From Paraescarpia echinospica (Eukaryota; Annelida; Polychaeta; Sabellida; Siboglinidae): 64,000 nucleotides of DNA. The notes under the pieces were generated by a model that was not told where the DNA came from, did not search any database, and worked only from the letters and a program-made list of their open reading frames with translations. Location of the stretch: NCBI GenBank assembly GCA_020002185.1, contig CM034537.1:14539905-14603904 (forward strand), written 5' to 3'. Below, one piece after another: positions 56,590 through 64,000 of this stretch. Every line of letters begins with the position of its first letter. Position 1 is the stretch's first letter. The position numbers and the translations under genes were made by a program.

Positions 56590-57560
56590 TTAACACAAAA
56601 ACTGTGCACGTTCATAGTTTATAGTTTAATGATGTCACATGATGGGATTACATTACATACACGCAAGTTCAAAACAAGGTCTAACCAAATCACTACCTGT
56701 ATAAAAAAAAACTCACCTCGCGTATAGAATTACTGCGCGTAGCAGTTTATAGTTTAATGATGTCACTGCATCATAACGTCACATGATGGGTTACATTACA
56801 TACGCGCAAGTTCAAAACAAGGTCTAACCAAATCACTACCTGTATAACCAACTCACCTCGCGCACAAAATTATTGCGAGTAGCAGTTTCATGACGTCATA
56901 CAGGGTACTCACGCTCACGCTCGCAACAAACAAACATGTCCAGACACGTCTCGAGTACAGGTTTTATAAAAGACACGGATTTAATCACTACCTCGCGTAG
57001 CAGTTTATAGTTTAATGATGTCACATGATGGGATTACATTACATACGCGCAAGTTCAAAACAAGGTCTGACCAAATCACTACCTGTACAACCAACCCACC
57101 TCACGTATAGAATTACTGCGCATAGCAGTTTATAGTTTAATGATGTCACTGCATCATGACGTCACATGATGGGATTACATTACATATGCGTAAGTTCAAA
57201 ACAAGGTCTAACCAAATCACTACCTGTTTGACCAACTCACCTCGCGTATAGAATTAGTGCACGTAGCAGTTTATAGTTTAATGATGTCACTACATCATGA
57301 CGTCACATGATGGGATTACATTAGATACGCGCAAGTTCAAAACAAGGTCTAACCAAATCACTACCTGTTTGTCCAACTCACCTCGCGTATAGAATTACTG
57401 TGCGTACCATGACGTCACTCACTGACAATGATGGAATTATATTCAAGCGCGCAAGTTCAAAACGATGTCTAACCAAATCACTACCTGTTTGACCAAATCA
57501 CCTGGCGTACAAAATTACTGTGCGTAGCAGTTTGATGACGTCATACAGGGTGCGCATGCT
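56590..57560. repeat. Tandem repeat, unit about 125-145 bp, rich in TGACGTCA
   Basis: Six or seven units, each with GCAGTTTATAGTTTAATGATG, ATGACGTCACATGATGGG, CGCAAGTTCAAAACAAGGTC and ACTCACCTCGCGTA. TGACGTCA is the palindromic CRE site and several units carry it or a one-base variant. Confidence 0.92.
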
Positions 57561-57954
57561 CATGCTCCCAACAAACAAACATGTCCAGACACGTCTCGAG
57601 TACGGGTTTTATAAGAGACACGAATTTCGGTACTACCGTACGGAAATGATACCAAACGTCTAATTCCAAGATGGTCGCTCTGTTCGAAAAAACGAGGCTA
57701 TAGGTTCTGATATAACATAGTCTTATATGTAATCTACATTTCGTATACATTACTTCAGATAAAACAACCTCCGCTGAATTTATAATCCTTTTATTATAAA
57801 TTACGCCTTATTATAACACCACATTTTAGACATGTCATCGTCAACCAAATAAGGGCTCGGTCCCTACGGGCCAAGCAATCTTGTGTGTAACATATTCAAA
57901 TGCTGTTCGGTGTATTTTATTTTTTCAAAAAAGACGTCGAATACCTTTACGATA

Positions 57955-58130
57955 ATAGCTACTATCCTTTAACATGGGGAAAATTCCCTATCTTTTAACC
58001 TGGGCGCGCCCCGGTGGAAAATCCCTATCCTTTAACTTGGGACCGGAACTACTTTTCCACTCCCTATCCTTTAACCCGGGCGCGCCCTGGTGGAAAATCC
58101 CTACCTTTTAACATGGGATTTGCTCCAGGA
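57955..58130. repeat. Tandem repeat of CCCTATCCTTTAAC with GGGCGCGCC blocks
   Basis: Five CCCTA(T/C)CTTTTAAC-type repeats alternate with two GGGCGCGCCC(C/T)GGTGGAAAAT segments. Confidence 0.85.
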
Positions 58131-58504
58131 ACGGAAAACATGCGCGCTAAGGGACCTATATTACTACTACCGTATTAAAATTAATAAGTGAAAGGTATCG
58201 TCTTAAGTAAACAAAAATTACAGGCATGCCATCCATTATTAATGAATGAATATATATATATATACATATATATATATTACATGATTATGACATATAAAGT
58301 AATTACAGTTGTTCTTAACATACTAAAAGCGTATCAAGTTAATTAGTAGGTACCCTAAAAATCAGCTACTCAATGTTACACTAAACACTGTATTTGCATG
58401 AAAAAAAATTATAAAAAAAAGTAAAAGGTTAAGTCTGGCCAATGAGTAGAGTCAGAAATGACGGCATCATACCACGTAACTACATGTGATAGACACAAGT
58501 AGTT
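58131..58504. other. AT-rich DNA with a (TA)n run
   Basis: A short TATATA run lies near 58250-58275. Nothing else was recognised. Confidence 0.6.
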
Positions 58505-58990
58505 TAGTAAAGTCTACAGGTATGTCAGAATGTCTTTTGAGCTTGTGATTTCGCGGATGATGTTATGATTGTCTTTTATAATAATCTTGCCGCTGGCTGT
58601 CCAACAGTCATTGATCTTTACTGCCTTTTTAAGTTTTCGGGTTTCAAACGCTAGTTTGGTGCGCTTTGACGAGATCTTCGTTGAGGTAGATGCGATTTTT
58701 AATAGGGCATGTTTTATTGAAATCTTTGAGACCGTCCCTGGCACGATACACAACACCTTTACAGTGCTCACTGCGAAAGTGAACAATGGTAGGTTTGGGT
58801 TTCGTCTGCCCGTCAACAGGTCGGCCAAGTCTATGGCAGCGTTCCAGATCACTGAGCTCAATGGGAGAGGTGGCGTGCATTTTGTTGTTGATAGTATCGA
58901 TGACTTTTTCTTCCAAGTTTTCACCACGCAAGTCATCGCAAATGCCACTGATACGGAGACTGGGTCGTCGGGTGTTCTTGGTAGATTTCT
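58505..58990 (-). pseudogene. LINE ORF1 (L1 ORF1/transposase-22-like), frameshifted
   Basis: Two overlapping minus-strand frames together carry the ORF1 pattern. First come ENLEEKVIDTINNK, IELSDLERCHRLGRPVDG and PTIVHFRSE. Then, after a frame change near 58680-58700, come KLAFETRKLKKAVKINDCW and SGKIIIKDNHN. These are typical of RNA-binding ORF1 proteins of non-LTR elements that occur widely in invertebrates. No start and no adjacent ORF2 were seen. Confidence 0.8.
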
Positions 58991-60109
58991 ACTATGGAAT
59001 AACATGTCATGGTTTCACAACTATGCCTAATATATACAGTTTATGAAACTTCATACATATTATATATGTTTATACATTTTAAAATTGCAGTTGCTTTGCT
59101 TGATGTTCTGGTTACTGTAGTATTATCTTCATTGTTGATATATGTCAATAAATATTTAACAACACATTTCACTGCTGTTATAACACATAAATATATACTT
59201 ACTTGTTCGTTGGCGGGTCTAGTTGCTATTATGTGATTCATAGCAACTAGTATATTTAGTAGCACTAGTTGCTCTAAACACAAAATACCAAATCCGTGGC
59301 CATTCGAAACGCATCGTAGTCCACGTGCAACAAAGAACCAAGCATTTAAATGAAAATAGTACATGGATGATAAACAAACGGATTGTTATTACTCGTTATA
59401 TGTTCACCTCGGTAATACAGCCACCTTGCAATTAAGGTCACCTCAGGACTGTACACAATCATTTCCACACTCAGTATAGTATATAATATCAGTACCACTA
59501 GTAAGATAACTTTTATTCAGTCCCAAGGGTGACCTTAAAAGTGAGGTTCCACTGTACATTATTTCAGCTAAAAACCGATCACTTTATCATTCTGAATTAA
59601 GCCAATTTCACAAGAAGCATGGATTAGGATTGTCGTTCTGTATTTATCACACAAGAATTATGCCCCCTCTCTATACAATTAAACATAAAGCCTATTAAAA
59701 GAACAATTAATACTCCCACACATTTGTTTCGCGGTGATACACATGCAAAGTCGTTACTGTAAATATAATAATAGGGACACAACAGTTAACCTGTTTGGTT
59801 TTATCATAGCCGTGGACAATATGGAACTCGGCTCCTGGAACCGTTTTTAAAAGGGCAAAGGTATAACCTTAGGTAATATTCACATAAAATATAAAGCTGG
59901 ACACTGGACACCGAGCCCACGGCACTGGTACGGAGAATGAGAACTGTGGCTGAGTCTGGACTATCGTGACACCGAGCGATCGACTCACTCAGTCCATGTA
60001 TTTATTTATTTAAATTATTACCCAGCCCGGACCTCATTATCCTATCAATTACTATTGGACAAAAAACTCCTACTGTAGTGTATTGTAAAAAAAACATATG
60101 TTATTGTAG
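58991..60109. other. Non-coding DNA, no features recognised
   Basis: AT-rich with short frames only. Part of it may be the intron before the exon at 60110. Confidence 0.5.
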
Positions 60110-60352
60110 AAATCGCGAAAACGCCGACGGTCACCGTCATTGGGTGTGACCTCATCATCGACTGCTTCAGCATCATCATCACCGAAAAGGGCGTCTCCAC
60201 GTCACTCACCCCTACCCTCTCCGTCGTCACCTGCAGCCTCTCTGTTACTCCTTCAACAAGATCTTGTTCCCGATAATTTGTTTAATTTTTATAGGAGTCA
60301 GTGGTCGGCTATTCGGACACATTATCGTAGTGAACCTACAACATTCGATTAA
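60110..60352 (+). pseudogene. Polinton PolB-type upstream exon (KRRRSP and FYRSQW blocks)
   Basis: Acceptor TTATTGTAG then an open frame of 80 codons. It has SRKRRRSPS, which recalls exon 2 of the zinc-finger gene at 36794, a long Ser/Pro/Ala stretch, then NLFNFYRSQWSAIRTHYR. From memory, this last block resembles the sequence just before the conserved N-terminal part of Polinton PolB. It stops at 60350, where it collides tail-to-tail with the oppositely oriented PolB fragment. A rearranged element remnant is more likely than a working gene. Confidence 0.5.
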
Positions 60353-61038
60353 AACCGGGGGCCAAATAATTTATGATGTCCAAAAATTTCAAAGTCGATG
60401 TTTTTAAACACATAAAATTAGTATGACGCATTACTACGAACATGGAGTTTTTAGATTTCTTATTAGATTCATTCTCGTCCGTCTCGTCACCTACGTCGGT
60501 TGTCAGGAAGTGTGATGTGATATATTTTTTGATGATGTTCAAATCGTATTTTCCAGAAATAAAGCCAAAGACGGGTAGTTCTTCAAGAAATCCGTGAAGC
60601 ATACCAATTAAGTTTGAAATGTGTTCTTCTGGGATGATAGGTAAAGGTGACCAGTCATCTACAATTTCTTCTAAGTCAGGTTCGAGCATTCTAGCCTCTG
60701 GTGAATGAATATCATTTAGTTGTTGGTTTAATTCATCAAAAACAAACTGATAACGTGTTTTCTGAATTTCGGAAGCGGTGTCGCTTATTTAGAAAACGGT
60801 CGACTAGTTGGCTCGGCTCACCTTCGCTAATAAAACAGCGTGGTTCCTTGTACCCGCGAACATTGGATGACACACTAACGCTAAGTATTTCGTGTCGAGC
60901 CAACCACTCAACCTTTGGAGTATTTACCGGTAAGTTGGTAGTATCAAAATAAGATTCAAAATCAAAGGTGGCCCGAAACGGATAATATCGGTATTTTTCT
61001 TTGACGCCAATACCCAACTCATATTCGTAATTAGACAT
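60336..61038 (-). pseudogene. PolB: Polinton DNA polymerase B, exonuclease-domain fragment
   Basis: Minus-strand fragment in protein-primed PolB style. YYPFRATFDFESYFDT contains the Exo I D-x-E pair, and VSVSSNVRGYKEPRCFI follows. One frameshift near 60785 moves the reading to the frame that carries FGFISGKYDLNIIKKY (Exo II region) and ends with TLKFLDIINYLAPGF. Homology stops abruptly at about 60355, before Exo III and all polymerase palm motifs, so no polymerase activity is possible. In a complete protein this piece would follow closely after the part preserved at 39085-40102. Here it lies 20 kb away in an order that splicing cannot explain. Confidence 0.85.
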
Positions 61039-61254
61039 ATATAAAAATAATATTGATCCTTACAAACAAGGCATCCCATTATTAAATTCCTCCACAATTG
61101 CATTTATCATCACTTGTTTTTGTCATGTTGTATCTTATATACGGTGTATACATGCAATGGCTGTTACCGATCCTATTACATGGAGAATGTATTACACTAA
61201 AATAATTGAATACAGTTGTGAAGTATTCACGCCACCTCTGTGACATAGTTAACA

Positions 61255-61470
61255 CCCTGACAGTCCTGTCCATTCAACCACCACCCTCCTCTGGCAAGTA
61301 TTCAGCCCCACACAGCATATACTACGAAAATATTAACACTGCCAGGCACTCATTTATATATCCGAGTGAACTGGAGCAACGTGGAGTGAGCAAAACTCCA
61401 CAAGCTTTGAAATGGCAGAGACATAAGAGTCTGATGATCTAACCACTATGTTACCATGCCACAATATGGT
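61255..61470 (-). mobile_element. tRNA-derived SINE, degenerate
   Basis: On the minus strand GGTAACATAGTGGTTAGATC resembles a tRNA D-arm/A-box region, GTTCACTCG stands where a B-box would be, and ATATAAATGAGTGCCTGGC follows. The last matches the TAAATGGGTACCTGGC-type body of common invertebrate SINEs. The ends are not sharply defined. Confidence 0.5.
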
Positions 61471-62950
61471 AGTGGGGCTATCATTAGAATGACTGAGGTC
61501 AATTTTCTTTACAACTAAATGCCCATTGCAATGTGTGACTTCTGTCCTACCTTCATAGAAGAAGTGCTGTCTTTTGGGGCAGTACTTGAGCAGGTAACTG
61601 TGAAATACTTCGTTGTCCAGTGTAGCAGTACTTTGTCAGGTGGGGAAGGGCTTGCAGAACATGTTGTGATGTAATGGTAGGAGCAACCTTCTTTCGTGGA
61701 ATCTGTAACACATGACATTGTGTTTGTGCACTATTACGGTAATTCATTTGCTAATTTATCACATTACAGAAAAAAGGTAATGTAGAATTCATTTTTTTTC
61801 AAGCAAGAAATCAATATGAGTTTCCATGTAAATAATGCAGTACATACCGACTAGATGCGATGATGTGTAGTAGACTTGCTTGATGTAGTAGACACTGGGG
61901 ACAGCGGAATGCGAGTGGACAACGTAATGGTCTGCAGTAGAGACAGATACTGAATAAAGATCATGTCTGGATTATTTATGGAGTGTTTGTTATCATTAAT
62001 AATATGGTCATATAGTGGGTCTTTCTATGTGAAGGTAACCAATAATTCTGAAATTGGTTGCACCCATCTCATTAGTTTTTTGAATAATCAATTTGGTGAT
62101 ATCCCTTGAGAAGATGAACATGAAACCAAAATAGGATCCCCTCACCTCCAGTATTTTGTTGGGCTACAGCAAGTTGACATTTAGAACTTCAATTTATAAT
62201 TACGTTGAGTTTAAAAATTTAATAAAACAATCAGTATTTCAAATAATAATATAGCTTGCCTTATTCAATTTGTAGTCATCTGTTGGTGATGTACTGCTAC
62301 CATTTTTAACACAAAAATACTTGTATAATTACTAAATAAACTAATAGTATCAACAATGTTACTTTTTGTGTTACTTTCATTCTTGTTACTTTTTCATGTT
62401 AGTTTTCTGACAACCAATTAAACCATTGTGCTACACTGCTGCTTGGTTGACAGATAAGTATCAGTTCAAGTACAAATTGCAAATCCAGTACAAATATAAT
62501 ATTGTGAGATGTTTTACACCAATGGGAGTTTAGGTTCAATAGTCTGCAAGCAACCATTAAACCCGTCTTATGTGAAAATGATAGTTTGTCGCAGATATAC
62601 TATCAAATCTTATTTGATTTGGAATTGATCTGATAAAACATACTCATAAATTTGAATAAAAAATCACAACAGATTGAACTGGAAATGAATGAACTGATCA
62701 AAACAAAACAAATTATTTACAATGATTTCTTACATAAATTTACATTTATATATGGTAACAGTCCCAGTACACACACAAAGGGTTTTATCACCTGACAACC
62801 CCTGTGTGACATGAATCCAGGACAAAAACCCTTCTGTACTGCCCCTTTACATAACCCAGGTTGATTTCCATTGTTCAGCATTTCTCTTATCTGCTCTTTC
62901 TGTCCTTAAATTCCCTATTTACACCAGCTTTATTACCAGCCTAGAACCTG
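61471..62950. other. Non-coding DNA, no features recognised
   Basis: No splice-bounded exon or repeat that I can defend. Confidence 0.5.
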
Positions 62951-62978
62951 ACTGGTAATTGCAATTGGTACCTGTCTA

Positions 62979-63070
62979 CCAAGTGGTTTATGGAGAAGTG
63001 GGTTTGAAGGACTTGATCTTTGTTGCATCTCAAATGATGGATTACCTGTATTGCAGATTAGGCATTCAAA
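62979..63070 (+). CDS. Weak exon candidate
   Basis: A frame of about 30 codons (VYGEVGLKDLIFVASQMMDY) ends at a strong donor, CAAA|GTAAGT. The acceptor is doubtful and no family is recognised. Confidence 0.22.
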
Positions 63071-64000
63071 GTAAGTATTTTAAAGATTTGTTAAAAGTTA
63101 GAAACGTGGCGAATTTGGGAATACAAAACATAACACATTTTTATGTATGTATATTGATTGAATTTCAACATCATAAAAGTGACACTTATTCGCTGGCATT
63201 TAAATAAATTACAACATACAAATTAAAAAAAAATCATAAAGATTTACCCCACACACTTTATTTTAACACAGAATACTTTTATAATATATAAAATAGTAAT
63301 AATAATAATGTGAAAAGCGTGTTACTTTTTATACCGTTACACTGGGTCCGTTACTTTCTTTCCTCTAACTATAACAAAATAGCTGTGCATCTGGCGCCTA
63401 CGAATGTTTGTAAAATCACATTAAAGTTGATCAATTGTTAATTATCATTCCAAATACACCGGTAGAATTGTCACTCACTTTTAATGAAATAAAAACATTG
63501 TCACTGTTATGTAATGGGATCTGATTATTCAGCATTGCCCTACTGCTGATTGATGGGTAGTTAGTTATTTGAACAAAGAAGATTATATCCTGTATAGTCA
63601 TTCAGCCTTTTGATGATTATTTGATTTATACTCATACATGTTTTATTTAGTAATCTTGGTGTTGGAATCCTTATCAATGGTCATTAGTTAGTGGTTTTTA
63701 TAAGACAAATGTTCAACAAAATGTATTTACAACAAATTCATTTAACACACAAACACATTCTGCTTTGAAATGTTATTACAAAACATTCTGAACTTCTGAA
63801 GAGGTCACAGCGACAATTCCAGTCTTTTCTATCCGGTGACGTTAATCAAAGTGCTATATTATCGCTCACGCGAATAGTTAACTTTTGCTAGTCGTCGGCT
63901 TCCTTCTAGTCTTCAACGTGTCATGTAGTTCTAGATTATTTCCAGCATAGCTATGCCTTTGTTCACGCGGCCATGATAACAATCAAAGTAAGACCACGTA
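63071..64000. other. Non-coding DNA to the window end
   Basis: AT-rich. No features recognised. Confidence 0.5.

Noticed and set aside
61206..61442. 78-codon plus-strand frame
   Set aside because: It is antisense to a tRNA-derived SINE.

Overview
The window is nuclear DNA from an animal, most likely an aquatic invertebrate. Evidence: an AT-rich background, spliced exons with GT/AG borders and matching phases, LDL-receptor class B (YWTD) exons, a CXorf38-like HEPN gene, L2/CR1-type LINEs, a tRNA-derived SINE, a mag-like Ty3/gypsy element, many micro- and minisatellites, and the virus-like transposon Polinton/Maverick. I cannot name the species.

Three contigs are joined by two gaps of exactly 1000 N (4555-5554 and 46568-47567). 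Each gap lies beside a near-identical direct duplication. Positions 1-4554 match 10245-14805, and 41184-46567 match 47568-52951 end to end. The second case is a clean dovetail of two contig ends, so both duplications are probably unmerged assembly overlaps rather than biology.

Region 1-12.4 kb is a Polinton morphogenesis module. It is compact, more GC-rich than its surroundings, and all genes are on the plus strand: packaging ATPase (N-terminus lost in the gap), a small basic protein, a conserved Polinton protein of unknown role, retroviral-type integrase with a C-terminal chromodomain, an acidic small membrane protein, minor capsid (penton) protein, a PX-like basic protein, major capsid protein and adenain-like protease. 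The reading frames are intact, but the protease has Cys where the family has its catalytic acid. No DNA polymerase B lies beside this module. Three decayed pieces of Polinton PolB-type genes lie far away (36-40 kb and 60-61 kb) in scrambled order.

Region 12-25 kb is repeat-rich: a 335-bp inverted repeat (13.3/15.7 kb), a possible sushi exon, and a frameshifted mag-like Ty3/gypsy element (19.85-23.76 kb) between inverted copies of another repeat. Region 25.6-27.5 kb holds three exons of a CXorf38-like gene on the minus strand. Region 29.5-30.1 kb looks like a TATA promoter with a first exon. Region 30.4-34.1 kb is a 3.6-kb minisatellite built on a 20-bp monomer. Region 35.5-39.1 kb has CTCF-like repeats, a two-exon zinc-finger gene, in-frame tandem repeats and a palindromic MITE.

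From 40.16 to 54.06 kb runs a host gene with YWTD-repeat exons. Its intron contains a candidate DNA transposon, about 6.2 kb once the false duplication is collapsed, with 68-bp inverted termini, a possible 9-bp target duplication and an unrecognised multi-exon reading frame. The rest (54-64 kb) is LINE and SINE debris, tandem arrays, PolB shards and featureless AT-rich DNA.
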